Shown: piece after piece, positions 8,582 through 18,034 of the stretch
How the letters are laid out: each line of letters begins with the position of its first letter
How positions within the stretch are numbered: position 1 is the stretch's first letter
Source of the DNA: Marmoricola sp. URHB0036
GTDB taxonomy: Bacteria > Actinomycetota > Actinomycetes > Propionibacteriales > Nocardioidaceae
Assembly (NCBI RefSeq): GCF_000426045.1
Contig: NZ_AUEP01000003.1
Coordinates: forward strand, 248,001 to 312,000
Reading direction: 5' to 3'
Length of the DNA: 64,000 nucleotides
The notes under the pieces: generated by a model
The model's input: the letters and a program-made list of their open reading frames with translations, nothing else
Database searches by the model: none
What the model was told of the DNA's origin: nothing
Made by a program: the position numbers and the translations under genes

Positions 8582-9817
8582 GTGGCCGACCGTCGTCGGC
8601 GTGGCACGGGCACCAACCAGGAAGCGGTACGTCGACACAACCTGGCGACCCTCCTGGGGCATGTACACCGGTCGGGTGGGGTCTCGCGAGCCCAGCTGAC
8701 CGAGCTGATGGGCCTGAACCGGTCGACGATCGCCGACCTGGTCCGCGAGCTCGAGGACCTCGAGGTCGTCACCCAGTCCACTCCTGAGGCGGGAACCATC
8801 CAGCGCGTCGGTGCCGGGCGACCGAGCATCGACGTCAAGCCGGCCGCCGATTCCGTGTTCGTGCTCGCAGCCGAGCTCGGTGTCGACACCATGGACGTCG
8901 CCCGGGTCGGGCTCGGCGGCCAGCCGCTGGACCGGATGTCGGCCACCACGCCGACCAACCGCGACCCCGACGCGCTCGTCGACACGTTGGTGGACATGCT
9001 GCGGGCGATGCTGAAGACGGCCGACGACCGGTCGCGGCTGGTCGGCATCGGGATGGCAGTCCCGGGCGTGGTCACCGACAGCGCCGGCCTGGTGCGGTTC
9101 GCGCCCAACCTCGGGTGGACCGACGTGGCGCTCACCTCGGTGCTGGAGAGCCGCATCGGTCGACGGGTGCCGGTGCACATCGGCAACGACGCCGAGCTCG
9201 GCGCCCTCGCGGAGCACACGCGGGGCGCCGCGCGACACATGAACAACCTGATCTACATGTCCTGCGACGTCGGCGTCGGAGGGGGAGTGATCGTCGCCGG
9301 GGCGCCGATGATGGGCGCGAGCGGGTACGCCGGCGAGATCGGCCACCAGGTCTTCAACCCCAACGGCCAGACCTGCCGGTGCGGCAACGTCGGCTGCTGG
9401 GAGACCGAGATCGGCTCCCACGCCGTGGCCGAGGCCGTCGGCTGCCCCTCCAGCGAGATGCACCGGCTGGCGGAGTACCTCCAGCCCGACAGCGAGCCTC
9501 CGGCACGCCTGCGGGCGCTGGGCCATTCGCTCGGCCTGGGCCTCGGCGGCCTCGTGAACGTGTTCAACCCGGAGATGATCATCCTCGGCGGCGTGCTGCG
9601 GTGGGTGTTCCCACTCGTGCGGGAGGACGTGCTGGAGGCGTTGAGCGAGTGGGCCCTCGCCGCCCCGGCCGAGCAGGCCCAGATCGTGCTGCCGGCCCTC
9701 GGTGGCGACTCCTCGATCATCGGTGCCGCCGAGCTCGGCTTCACCGACGTGCTGCACGACCCGGTCGAGGTCCTGGCCGCTTCCACCGGCGCCACCGCCA
9801 CCATCATCGGGGCCTGA
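8582..9817 (+). CDS. ROK family transcriptional regulator (importer-linked)
   Basis: A 411-residue repressor-type ROK protein. The N-terminal winged helix (residues about 10-70, GGVSRAQLTELMGLNRSTIADLV) is followed by a sugar-kinase-like fold with the zinc motif CRCGNVGCWE near residues 265-274. The GTG start lies 2 nt after the permease gene, so it is the fourth gene of the import operon and probably senses the imported sugar. Its stop is 2 nt from the stop of a second, convergent ROK gene. Confidence 0.9.
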   Translation: MADRRRRGTGTNQEAVRRHNLATLLGHVHRSGGVSRAQLTELMGLNRSTIADLVRELEDLEVVTQSTPEAGTIQRVGAGRPSIDVKPAADSVFVLAAELGVDTMDVARVGLGGQPLDRMSATTPTNRDPDALVDTLVDMLRAMLKTADDRSRLVGIGMAVPGVVTDSAGLVRFAPNLGWTDVALTSVLESRIGRRVPVHIGNDAELGALAEHTRGAARHMNNLIYMSCDVGVGGGVIVAGAPMMGASGYAGEIGHQVFNPNGQTCRCGNVGCWETEIGSHAVAEAVGCPSSEMHRLAEYLQPDSEPPARLRALGHSLGLGLGGLVNVFNPEMIILGGVLRWVFPLVREDVLEALSEWALAAPAEQAQIVLPALGGDSSIIGAAELGFTDVLHDPVEVLAASTGATATIIGA

Positions 9818-9819
9818 AC

Positions 9820-10986
9820 CTAGATCAGGGTCCGCCGCCCGGCGTAGACGTCGTCGAGGGCGTCGACCGCGGCCCCCACCGAAGCCGCGTGCAGGCCCAG
9901 GGTGCTCAGCGCGACGGTGCAGCCCGGTCCGGTGAAGCCGCGGGCCAGCGCCTCCTCGACCGCCGGCACCAGCACCTCGCCGAGCGGCACGAAGGACCCG
10001 CCGAGCACGATCATCGCCGGGTCGAGGGTGGCCGCGAGCTGCGCGACGCCCCTGGCCAGGGAGGCGCCGATCTCGGCGATGGCGGGCAAGGTGTCGGGCG
10101 CCTTGACCACGCGCTCGGCGTACGACACGGGGTCCTCGCCCGGCTCGAGCGGGATCCCGGTCGCGCGGACCAGGGCGCGCAGCCCGACCTTGGCCTCCCA
10201 GCAGCCGGTGCGGCCGCAGGCACACGCGTGGCGTTCGTCGCCGACCCGTTGGTGGCCGACCTCCCCGGCCAGGCCACGCGAGCCGCGGACGATCTGGCCG
10301 CCGCTGACGATGCCGGCGCCCAGGCCGACGGTGCCGGTGAGGTAGACGAAGTCGTTGACGCCGGCTGCCACCCCGTGCAGGCTCTCGGCCCGGGCCGCAC
10401 AGTTGGCGTCGTTGTCGACCGCGACCGGGACCCGGTCGCCGAGCTCGGCCGACAACGCACCGGCGAGGTCGAGGTCGACCCAGCCGAGGTTGGGGGCCTC
10501 GACCACCCGCCCGCGCGTGCGGTCGATCAGTCCGGGGACGGCGACGGTGAGTCCGAGCAGGGTGGTTCCGCCGGCCTCGAGGCGGGCGACCTCGTCGCGC
10601 ACCAGCCGGAGCACGTCCGCCAGCTGCGGACCGTCGCCTCCCACCGGCCGCTCCTCGAAGGAGAGCTCGCGGCCGGCCAGGTCGACGGTCGTGGTGGCGA
10701 CGTAGTCGACGTTGACCTCGAGACCCAGCGCGACCAGGGACTCACCCGCCAGCACCACCGGGGTGCTCGGCCGGCCGCGGCCCGTGGACTCCGAGGCGCG
10801 CTCGGAGACGGCCCCGACCTGCTGGAGCTGGCCGATGATCGTGCCCACCGTCGCCTTGGCCAGCCCGGAGCGCCGGGCCAGGTCGGACCGGCTGAGCGCG
10901 CCCGAGTCGCGCAGCAGCCGCATCACCACGGCGGTGTTGCGTCGGCGTACCTCGTCGGTCGCCGACGGACCGGCGTCGACGGGCAC
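9820..10986 (-). CDS. xylR: ROK family transcriptional regulator (XylR type)
   Basis: A 388-residue ROK regulator: N-terminal winged helix (SRSDLARRSGLAKATVGTII), then a ROK domain with CACGRTGCWE for zinc. The GTG start lies 2 nt beyond the xylA stop codon, so it is the third gene of the xylB-xylA operon. The likely role is xylose-responsive repression of that operon. It is clearly diverged from the convergent ROK gene and is not a recent duplicate. The symbol is assigned from context. Confidence 0.85.
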   Translation of the reverse strand: MPVDAGPSATDEVRRRNTAVVMRLLRDSGALSRSDLARRSGLAKATVGTIIGQLQQVGAVSERASESTGRGRPSTPVVLAGESLVALGLEVNVDYVATTTVDLAGRELSFEERPVGGDGPQLADVLRLVRDEVARLEAGGTTLLGLTVAVPGLIDRTRGRVVEAPNLGWVDLDLAGALSAELGDRVPVAVDNDANCAARAESLHGVAAGVNDFVYLTGTVGLGAGIVSGGQIVRGSRGLAGEVGHQRVGDERHACACGRTGCWEAKVGLRALVRATGIPLEPGEDPVSYAERVVKAPDTLPAIAEIGASLARGVAQLAATLDPAMIVLGGSFVPLGEVLVPAVEEALARGFTGPGCTVALSTLGLHAASVGAAVDALDDVYAGRRTLI

Positions 10987-10988
10987 GG

Positions 10989-12152
10989 TCAGGAGCGGAG
11001 CCCGTAGAGGTGCTCGAGCGCGAGCTGGTCGAGGCGCTCGAAGGCCATCCCGCGGGCACCGATGGCGTCGACGTCGGGGTTGGGGGCGGCCTCCAGGTCG
11101 GCCCAGCCCTCACCCTCGGCCAGCGTGGGTACGGCGAGCTCGGGCAGCTTGGCCTCCTCGAGGGCGGCCTGCACCTCGGGGTCGGCCCGGAAGGCACGTG
11201 CCTTCTCGCGCAGGATCAGGTAGTTGCGCATGCAGGCCTCGGCCGCCACCCAGACACCTTCGTCGTCCTCGGTGCGAGGAGTCTTGTAGTCGAAGTGCAC
11301 CGGGCCGTCGTACCCGCCGGCGAGCAGGGTGTCCACGACCCAGAACGCGCCCCGCACGTTGCCGGCGCCGAAGCGCAGGTCCTGGTCGTACTTCGGACCG
11401 CTCTGCCCGTTGAGGTCGATGTGGAAGAGCTTGCCCTGCCACAGCGCCTGGGCGTAGCCGGCCGCGGCGTTGAGCCCGGCCATCTCCTCGTGACCGATCT
11501 CGGGGTTGATGCCGACCAGCTCGGGACGGTCGAGGGTCTCGATGAAGGCCATGGCGTGCCCGGCCGTGGGCAGGATGATGTCGCCGCGCGGCTCGTTGGG
11601 CTTGGGCTCGATCGCGAACCGGATGTCGTAGCCGCGGTCGGTGACGAACTCACCGAGCAGGTTGAAGGCCTCCTGGTAGCGGTCGAGCGCGGTGGCGATG
11701 TCCTTGGCGGCACCGGACTCGGCGCCCTCGCGGCCACCCCACGCGACGTAGATCTTGGCGCCGAGCTCGGCGGCGAGGTCGATGTTGCGCATGACCTTCT
11801 TGATCGCGTAGCGGCGCACCTCGCGGTTGTTGGAGGTGAAGCCACCGTCCTTGAAGACCGGGTGCGTGAACAGGTTGGTGGTGGCGGTGGTGACGACCAG
11901 GCCGGTGTCGGCCAGCACCTTGCGGAACGAGTCCAGGATCTTGTCGCGCTCGGCGTCGGAGGCGCCGAACGGCACCACGTCGTCGTCGTGGAAGTTGATG
12001 CCGTAGGCGCCGATCTCGGCCAGCTTCTCGACGGCCCGGATCGGGTCCATCGGTGGCCGCGTGGGCTCGCCGAACGGGTCACGTCCGGGGTACTGCACGG
12101 TCCAGATGCCGAAGGAGAACTTGTCCTCGGGGGTGGGCTTGAGCTCGGTCAT
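10989..12152 (-). CDS. xylA: Xylose isomerase
   Basis: Interconverts D-xylose and D-xylulose in the cytosol with two divalent metals. The 387 residues match the class I Streptomyces type. Visible active-site parts are [11 protein letters not shown] (catalytic His/Asp), [10 protein letters not shown] (metal Glu and Lys), [13 protein letters not shown] (Glu/His) and the DLNGQ strand. The ATG at 12152 is preceded by GGAAGG at good spacing; the frame stays open 45 codons further up over low-complexity sequence, which I reject. It lies between xylB (20 nt upstream) and the ROK gene. Confidence 0.97.
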   Translation of the reverse strand: MTELKPTPEDKFSFGIWTVQYPGRDPFGEPTRPPMDPIRAVEKLAEIGAYGINFHDDDVVPFGASDAERDKILDSFRKVLADTGLVVTTATTNLFTHPVFKDGGFTSNNREVRRYAIKKVMRNIDLAAELGAKIYVAWGGREGAESGAAKDIATALDRYQEAFNLLGEFVTDRGYDIRFAIEPKPNEPRGDIILPTAGHAMAFIETLDRPELVGINPEIGHEEMAGLNAAAGYAQALWQGKLFHIDLNGQSGPKYDQDLRFGAGNVRGAFWVVDTLLAGGYDGPVHFDYKTPRTEDDEGVWVAAEACMRNYLILREKARAFRADPEVQAALEEAKLPELAVPTLAEGEGWADLEAAPNPDVDAIGARGMAFERLDQLALEHLYGLRS

Positions 12153-12172
12153 GTCGGTGCCTTCCTGCTGTT

Positions 12173-13579
12173 TCAGTTCGAGGTACGGGGGGTCCAGTCG
12201 GTGGTGCGTTCGCGGAGCAGTGCGTAGTCGTCGCGCAGGCCGGGGATGGTCGGACCGGTCGGGAGCTCCGTGGCGGGCACCGACCACTGCGGCGGGGCGT
12301 CCTCGCCGGAGAGCACCCAGGCCGCCTGGCGAGCAGCGCCGAGAGCGACGTACTCGGCAGGCTCGGGGAGCACGATGGGGGCGTCGAGGACGAGCGGCGC
12401 CAGGGCGAGTACGGCGGGGTTGCGCGCCGCCCCACCGATCAGCAGCAATCGACCGGGGCGACGGCCCGAGACCTCGGCCAGCGCGTCGACGGCATCCGCC
12501 AGGCTGAACAGCAGGCCCTCGACGTGGGCCCGGGCCAGGTCGGCGCGGGTGCTGGCCGAGGTCAGACCGTGCAGGGTGCCGGCGGCATCGGGTCGCCTCG
12601 GCGTACGTTCGCCGTCGAGGTAGGGGAGCAGCGTCAGTCCACGGGCGCCGGGCTCGGATGCCAGGGCCAGCTCGGCGAGACCGTCGTGGTCGACATCGAG
12701 CAGGTGTGCGCCCAGCTCGAGGATCAGGGCCGCGTTGATGGTGCAGGCCAGCGGCAGGAACTGCCCGGTCGCGTCGGCGAAGCCGGAGATGGCGCCCGTC
12801 CCGTCGGCGATCGGTTCGGCGGTCACCATCGAGGCGACGCCCGAGGTCCCGATGGAGAGGGCGACGTCGCCCTCGCCGAGGCCGAGGCCCAGGGCGGCCG
12901 CCATGTTGTCGCCGGTGCCCGGCGCGATCACGGTGCCGCCGTGGTGGCCGACGACTTCCTGGGCACGTGCGATGCGGGGGAGTCGGACGTTGCGGCCCAG
13001 CGCCTCCTTGACCAGGTCGGGCAGGTAGTCGTCGTCGGTCGGGGACCAGTAGCCGGTGCCGGATGCGTCACCGCGGTCGGTGGTGGGCTCGGAGCCACGA
13101 CCGGCGAGCTGCCAGGTGAGGTAGTCGTGGGGGAGCATCACGTCGCGGATCCGTGCGACGGCGTCGGGCTCGTGGTCACGCATCCAGCGCAGCTTGGTGA
13201 TCGTGTACGACGCGTTGAACACGCTGCCGGTCAGCTCGGCACACCGGTCGGGGCCGCCCAGCTCGTCGACGAGGTCGGCGGCCGCACCGGCACTCCGGAC
13301 GTCGTTCCACAACAGTGCGTCGTGGACCGGGTCACCGTGCTCGTCGAGCGCCACCATCCCGTGCTGCTGGCCGCCCACGGCGACGGCGTCGGCCCGGTCG
13401 AGCAGCCCGTCGGTCGCTTCGTCCAGGGCGCTCAGCCAGGCGGTGGGGTCGACCGCGGTGCCGGACGGGTGAGCGGCTCGGCGCTGGTCGACGACGCGTC
13501 CGTCGGAGGCGTCCACCAGCACGGCCTTGGTGGCCTGAGTGGAGGAGTCGATGCCGAGGACGAGGGGTGAGCCGGCCAT
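12173..13579 (-). CDS. xylB: Xylulokinase
   Basis: Phosphorylates D-xylulose to xylulose 5-phosphate for the pentose phosphate pathway. A 468-residue FGGY-type kinase with the N-terminal phosphate loop [16 protein letters not shown], the catalytic Asp region in ALLWNDVRS, and the C-terminal ATP site [10 protein letters not shown]. It is the first gene of the xylB-xylA-ROK operon, with a promoter and operator-like repeat immediately upstream. Confidence 0.95.
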   Translation of the reverse strand: MAGSPLVLGIDSSTQATKAVLVDASDGRVVDQRRAAHPSGTAVDPTAWLSALDEATDGLLDRADAVAVGGQQHGMVALDEHGDPVHDALLWNDVRSAGAAADLVDELGGPDRCAELTGSVFNASYTITKLRWMRDHEPDAVARIRDVMLPHDYLTWQLAGRGSEPTTDRGDASGTGYWSPTDDDYLPDLVKEALGRNVRLPRIARAQEVVGHHGGTVIAPGTGDNMAAALGLGLGEGDVALSIGTSGVASMVTAEPIADGTGAISGFADATGQFLPLACTINAALILELGAHLLDVDHDGLAELALASEPGARGLTLLPYLDGERTPRRPDAAGTLHGLTSASTRADLARAHVEGLLFSLADAVDALAEVSGRRPGRLLLIGGAARNPAVLALAPLVLDAPIVLPEPAEYVALGAARQAAWVLSGEDAPPQWSVPATELPTGPTIPGLRDDYALLRERTTDWTPRTSN

Positions 13580-13586
13580 GGCCTTA

Positions 13587-13614
13587 ATTTATACGACACT
13601 TGAACTAAGTCAAG
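13587..13614 (-). promoter_or_regulatory. xylB promoter with operator-like repeat
   Basis: Read on the minus strand: CTTGAC (13614-13609) as a -35-like box, then an AT-rich TATAAATT block (13592-13585) ending 6 nt before the xylB start. The imperfect palindrome CTTGACTTAGTTCAAG (13614-13599) covers the -35 region, a likely site for the operon's own ROK repressor. Confidence 0.5.
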
Positions 13615-13625
13615 GGCTGATCGGG

Positions 13626-16160
13626 TCAACGGCGCCCGTACGTCGTCGTACGCTCGACGACCGGGCGGCCGATCCCGCTGCCGATCTCGACCAGCTCCTC
13701 CACGGTCTTGGCCGACCCGTGCTCGGAACCGGCCATCCGGGAGATCGTCTCCTCCATCAGGGTGCCGCCGAGGTCGTTGGCGCCTGCCTCGAGCATCGCG
13801 CGGGTGCCGTCGATGCCGAGCTTGACCCAGCTGGTCTGGATGTTGTCGATCCGGCCGTGCAGCATGATCCGTGCCAACGCGTGCACGGCGAGGTTGTCGC
13901 GCAGGGTGGGCCCGGGGCGGGCCACGCCGGCGAGGTAGATCGGCGCCGAGTGGTGGACGAAGGGCAGCGGCACGAACTCGGTGAAGCCACCGGTCTCGTC
14001 CTGGATCCTCGACAGCACCCTGAGGTGGTTGACCCAGTGGCGCGGGTTGTCGACGTGGCCGTACATCATCGTCGAGCTCGACCGCACCCCCACCTTGTGT
14101 GCCGTGGAGACGATCTCGATCCAGGTACGCGTGGGCAGCTTGCCCTTGGTCAGCACCCAGCGGACGTCGTCGTCGAGGATCTCCGCGGCGGTGCCGGGGA
14201 TGGTGTCGAGCCCGGACTCGCGGGCCTTGATCAGGAAGTCCTCGAAGGACAGGCCGGTGCGGCTGGAGCCGTTGACGATCTCCATCGGCGAGAAGGCGTG
14301 CACGTGCATCTGCGGCACGCGGGTCTTCACGGCGGCGGCGAGGTCGAAGTACGCCGTGCCGGGCAGCTCGGGGTCGATGCCGCCTTGCATGCACACCTCG
14401 CTGGCGCCGAGGTTCCAGGCTTCCTCGGCCCGGTCGGCGACCTGGTCCAGGGAGAGCGAATAGGCGTCGGCGTCGGTGCGGCGCTGGGCGAAGGCACAGA
14501 ACCGGCAGCCGACGTAGCAGACGTTGGTGAAGTTGATGTTGCGGTTGACGACGTAGGTCACGTCGTCGCCCACGGTCTCCCTGCGCAGGTCGTCGGCGAG
14601 CAGGCAGACCTGCTCCAGCAGCTCGCCCTCTGCGGTCATCAGGGTCAGCGCGTGCTCGTCGCTCAGGTTCCCCGGGTCCTGCTCGGCCGCCTTCAGGGCT
14701 GCAGAACCGGATAGTCCAGAACGAACGGCCGCTGCCGCGGCGTCTGCGAGCGGCTTTTCGTTCTGGACTATCCCTTCCTTGAGCGAGTCCCAGTTGCCGT
14801 AGACGTTGTCGAAGTCGGAGCGGCGGTCGTCGGTGCGGCCTCCTCCTGGTCCTTCCTGGTCGATGGCGGTGTGCAGGTCGGTGCGGCCCACCGACGCAAA
14901 GCCGCCGTCGGGCTCCTGCCAGGGCAGGCCGGCAGGGCGTACGCCGGGACGCACCAGGCCGTCGTCGTCGGCCAGGGCGGCGACGTGGCCGGAGACGCGG
15001 GGGTCGATCCACGGCTCGCCGGCGACGACGTACTCCGGGTGCACGGTCAGCCGGGCGCGGAGCTCGAAGCCGGACTGCTCGGTGACCGAGCGCAGCCGCT
15101 CCAGGGAGGGCCAGGGGCGCTCGGGGTTCACGTGGTCGGGGGTCAGTGGCGAGACGCCGCCCCAGTCGTCGATGCCGGCGCCGAGCAGGGCGCGGCACTC
15201 GTCGAGGTCGACCAGGTTGGGCGGCGCCTGGAGCCGCACCCTGGGTCCGAGCACGATCCGGGAGACGGCGATCGTGGCGAGGTACTCCTCGAGCCCGAGG
15301 TCGTCGACGTGCCGCATCGCCGTGTCGGGCTTGGCGCGGAAGTTCTGGATGATCACTTCCTGCACGTGGCCGTACTGGCGGGCCACCCGGCGCAGCTCGA
15401 AGATCGACTCGGCGCGCTCGGTGAGGTTCTCGCCGATGCCGATCAGCAGGCCGGTGGTGAACGGCACCGAGAGGCGGCCGGCGTCCTCGAGCACGCGCAC
15501 CCGGACGTTGGGGTCCTTGTCGGGCGAGCCGTGGTGGGCCTCGCCCTTGGTCTCGTAGAGCCGGCGCGAGGTGGTCTCGAGCATCATCCCCATCGAGGGG
15601 GAGACCGGCTTGAGCCGGTTCATCTCCTCCCACGACATCACGCCGGGGTTGAGGTGCGGCAGCAGGCCGGTCTCCTCGAGCACCCGGATCGCCATGGCGC
15701 GGAGGTAGGCGAGCGTCGAGTCGTAGCCCTCGGCGTGCAGCCACTCCTCGGCCTCGGGCCAGCGATCCTCCGGGCGGTCGCCCAGCGTGAGCAGTGCCTC
15801 GGTGCAGCCGAGCTCGGCGCCCTGGCGGGCGATGTCGAGGATCTCGTCGGGGGAGAGGTACGGCGCCCGGCCCTCGCGGGCGGCGTGACCAGGAGTCTCG
15901 ACGAACGTGCAGTAGTGGCAGCGGTCCCGGCACAGTCGCGTGACCGGGATGAACACCTTCGGGGAGTACGTCACCACGCCGGGACGACCGGCACCGGCGA
16001 GCCCGGCGTCGCGGACCCGCGCGGCGACCGCGGACAGCCTGGTCAGGTCCTCGCCTCGGGCGGCGAGCAGCACCGTGGCCTCGGCGGGATCGAGCGCCGC
16101 GCCGCGTTCGGCGCGCGCCAGCGCACGACGGGTCTGCTGGGGAGTGGGCTCGTCAGTCAT
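13626..16160 (-). CDS. fbiC: 7,8-didemethyl-8-hydroxy-5-deazariboflavin (FO) synthase, CofG-CofH fusion
   Basis: Makes FO, the deazaflavin chromophore of coenzyme F420, from tyrosine and a flavin-pathway intermediate. It fuses two radical SAM enzymes: the CofG half has the cluster motif CRDRCHYC near residue 70 and the CofH half has CYVGCRFC near residue 545. Length of about 844 residues is normal. The ATG at 16160 fits a leaderless start (TAGCCT at 16169-16174); an in-frame GTG at 16166 is the alternative. The interdomain linker carries a coding 17-bp inverted repeat, reported separately. An LLM-type F420 user lies two genes away. Confidence 0.96.
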   Translation of the reverse strand: MTDEPTPQQTRRALARAERGAALDPAEATVLLAARGEDLTRLSAVAARVRDAGLAGAGRPGVVTYSPKVFIPVTRLCRDRCHYCTFVETPGHAAREGRAPYLSPDEILDIARQGAELGCTEALLTLGDRPEDRWPEAEEWLHAEGYDSTLAYLRAMAIRVLEETGLLPHLNPGVMSWEEMNRLKPVSPSMGMMLETTSRRLYETKGEAHHGSPDKDPNVRVRVLEDAGRLSVPFTTGLLIGIGENLTERAESIFELRRVARQYGHVQEVIIQNFRAKPDTAMRHVDDLGLEEYLATIAVSRIVLGPRVRLQAPPNLVDLDECRALLGAGIDDWGGVSPLTPDHVNPERPWPSLERLRSVTEQSGFELRARLTVHPEYVVAGEPWIDPRVSGHVAALADDDGLVRPGVRPAGLPWQEPDGGFASVGRTDLHTAIDQEGPGGGRTDDRRSDFDNVYGNWDSLKEGIVQNEKPLADAAAAAVRSGLSGSAALKAAEQDPGNLSDEHALTLMTAEGELLEQVCLLADDLRRETVGDDVTYVVNRNINFTNVCYVGCRFCAFAQRRTDADAYSLSLDQVADRAEEAWNLGASEVCMQGGIDPELPGTAYFDLAAAVKTRVPQMHVHAFSPMEIVNGSSRTGLSFEDFLIKARESGLDTIPGTAAEILDDDVRWVLTKGKLPTRTWIEIVSTAHKVGVRSSSTMMYGHVDNPRHWVNHLRVLSRIQDETGGFTEFVPLPFVHHSAPIYLAGVARPGPTLRDNLAVHALARIMLHGRIDNIQTSWVKLGIDGTRAMLEAGANDLGGTLMEETISRMAGSEHGSAKTVEELVEIGSGIGRPVVERTTTYGRR
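14709..14773. repeat. 17-bp perfect inverted repeat inside the fbiC linker
   Basis: Arms 14709-14725 (GGATAGTCCAGAACGAA) and 14757-14773 are exact reverse complements around a 31-nt loop. The whole 65-bp block stays in frame and encodes residues of about 463-484, between the CofG and CofH halves. It looks like a palindromic element inserted into coding sequence. Confidence 0.7.
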
Positions 16161-16166
16161 CGGCAC

Positions 16167-16970
16167 TCAGGCTATCCGTGGGTAGGAGCGAGGCAGCGGC
16201 ACGTCCATCTCGGCCAGCACCGTCCGGAGAACGTCGGGGCGGTTGGTGATCATCCCGTCGACCCCGAACTCGACGAGCCGGCGCATGGAGTCGGCGGCAT
16301 CGACGGTGTACGGCAGCACCCGCAGGCCCGCCTCGTGGGCCTCCGCGACCATGGCATGGGTGAGGATCGTGTGACTGGGTGAGATGGCGTCGAAACCGAG
16401 GTAGCTCACGGCGGCGGGCACGCTGTCGTGGAAGTCGTCGATGTCGATGCCGGCGAGCCAGGGCGAGGCGCCGGGTCGGTCGACCTCGAGGTAGTCGGTG
16501 TTGGTGAGCGCGTTCAGGGACAGCTCCGTCGCCGCGGCGCGGACGAGCCGCAGCACGGCCCAGTCGAAGCTCTGGATCGAGGCACGGTGCAGCATTCCGG
16601 CGTCGCGCAGCACCTCGAGGATGGTGTCGACGAAGCGCTCCCGAGGCGCGTTCTCGTCGGGGTGGAGCACGTCGAACTTGGTCTCGACGTTGAGTCCGAC
16701 CTCGTCGGCTCGCTGGTGCTCGAGCAGCTCGACCAGCTCGTGCAGGGTGGCGATCGGGGCCAGCTCCGCCAGGGTGTGTACGGCGATCAGCCGGCCGGCG
16801 TACGTGCGCTCATGACTGAGCACGGGTACGCCGTCGGCCGTGATGTGCACGTCGCACTCCAGGGTGCTGACCCCGATCCGCAGCGAGTTCGCGCAGGCCT
16901 CGATCGTGTTCTCGGGGGCGAGGCCGGCGCCACCGCGGTGGGCCTGCAGGTCGAAGGTCAGCTGACCCAT
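16167..16970 (-). CDS. Glycerophosphodiester phosphodiesterase
   Basis: Hydrolyses glycerophosphodiesters to glycerol 3-phosphate and an alcohol. A 267-residue GDPD TIM barrel with the N-terminal HRGG...PENT motif, the metal Glu/Asp pair in ECDVHI, the LSHE segment and a VETKF strand. No signal peptide, so it is cytosolic. It overlaps the upstream LLM gene by 13 nt and ends 7 nt before the fbiC start, so the LLM and GDPD genes form one transcription unit. Confidence 0.92.
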   Translation of the reverse strand: MGQLTFDLQAHRGGAGLAPENTIEACANSLRIGVSTLECDVHITADGVPVLSHERTYAGRLIAVHTLAELAPIATLHELVELLEHQRADEVGLNVETKFDVLHPDENAPRERFVDTILEVLRDAGMLHRASIQSFDWAVLRLVRAAATELSLNALTNTDYLEVDRPGASPWLAGIDIDDFHDSVPAAVSYLGFDAISPSHTILTHAMVAEAHEAGLRVLPYTVDAADSMRRLVEFGVDGMITNRPDVLRTVLAEMDVPLPRSYPRIA

Positions 16971-17989
16971 TCCTTCAGCTGGCGCACCAGCGCCGGGTTG
17001 TCGTCGCTAGCCGGGGCGATCTGGAGGTTGGTCACGCCCGCCTCACGAAAGGCCTCGATGCGCTCCTTGACGTAGGACTCCGGCCCGACGAGGTTGGCCT
17101 GCTCGAGCATCTCGAGCGGCACCGCGGCCTCGGCCTCCTTCTTCTTGCCGTCGAGGTAGAGGTCCTGGATCTCCTTGGCCTCCTTCTCGTAGCCGTACTG
17201 GCAGGCGAGGTCGTTGTAGAAGTTCTTGCCGCGCGCCCCCATGCCGCCGATGTAGAGGGCGAAGAACGGCCGCGCGAAGTCGAGCAGTCCCTTGACGTCG
17301 TCACCGACCGCCACCATGCCCCCGGCTGCGATCTCGAGCGGCGCGAGGTCGGCGGAGCGCTTGGCGCCGCCCGCGGCGAGTGCCTCGCCCCAGACCCGGT
17401 CGGCCCCCTCGGGGGTGAAGAGGAACGGCAGCCAGCCGTCGGCGTACTCCGCCGTCCCCTCGACGGACTTCTGTCCGAGGGCGGCGATGTAGATCGGCAC
17501 GCTGTCGCGCTCGGGGTGGGTGAGCATCTTCAGCGGCTTGCCCAGACCGGTCCCCTCGTCCGCGGGGAGCGGGAGGGTGAAGCTCTTGCCCTGGAACTCG
17601 AGCTTCTCGCGCCGCATCGCGGCCCGGATGATCTCGATGGCCTCCCGGGTACGGCCCAGCGGCCTGGAATAGGACATGCCGTGCCAGCCCTCGACCACCT
17701 GCGGACCGGAGGCGCCGAGCCCGAGGATCGCCCGGCCGCCGGAGACGTTGTCGAGCCCGGCCGCGGTCTGCGCGAGCAACGCCGGCGTGCGGGAGTAGAC
17801 GTTGAGGATCGCCGACCCGATCTCGATGGTCTCGGTCTTGGCGGCGAGGTAGCCCATCAGCGTGGGCGAGTCGAAGCCGTAGGCCTCGGCCACCCAGACG
17901 GTGTCCAGCCCGGCCTGCTCGAGCGCGGCCACCTGGTCGGCGGCGTCGCGGGGGTTGCCGTTGTACATCAGGGCCGTGGAGAGCTTCAT
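16958..17989 (-). CDS. LLM class oxidoreductase, probably F420-dependent
   Basis: A 343-residue luciferase-like TIM barrel. Features typical of the F420-binding branch are VWVAEAYGFD early, SAILNVYSRTPALLAQTAAGLDNVS and a GLGASGPQVVEGWHG segment. It is probably a dehydrogenase or reductase of an unknown substrate using F420, whose precursor synthase is encoded two genes downstream. Its ATG lies inside a 39-bp inverted repeat, which may control initiation. The GDPD gene overlaps its 3' end. Confidence 0.88.
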   Translation of the reverse strand: MKLSTALMYNGNPRDAADQVAALEQAGLDTVWVAEAYGFDSPTLMGYLAAKTETIEIGSAILNVYSRTPALLAQTAAGLDNVSGGRAILGLGASGPQVVEGWHGMSYSRPLGRTREAIEIIRAAMRREKLEFQGKSFTLPLPADEGTGLGKPLKMLTHPERDSVPIYIAALGQKSVEGTAEYADGWLPFLFTPEGADRVWGEALAAGGAKRSADLAPLEIAAGGMVAVGDDVKGLLDFARPFFALYIGGMGARGKNFYNDLACQYGYEKEAKEIQDLYLDGKKKEAEAAVPLEMLEQANLVGPESYVKERIEAFREAGVTNLQIAPASDDNPALVRQLKEWVS

Positions 17990-18022
17990 GACCGTGACAG
18001 TAATGGTGTCACGATCATGAAG
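17984..18022. promoter_or_regulatory. Inverted repeat embracing the LLM start codon
   Basis: Arms 17984-17999 (CTTCATGACCGTGACA) and 18007-18022 are inverted with one mismatch around a 7-nt centre. The left arm contains the LLM start codon (17987-17989). It could be an operator or an mRNA hairpin that hides the start. Confidence 0.65.
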
Positions 18023-18034
18023 CCACTCCGGGCA

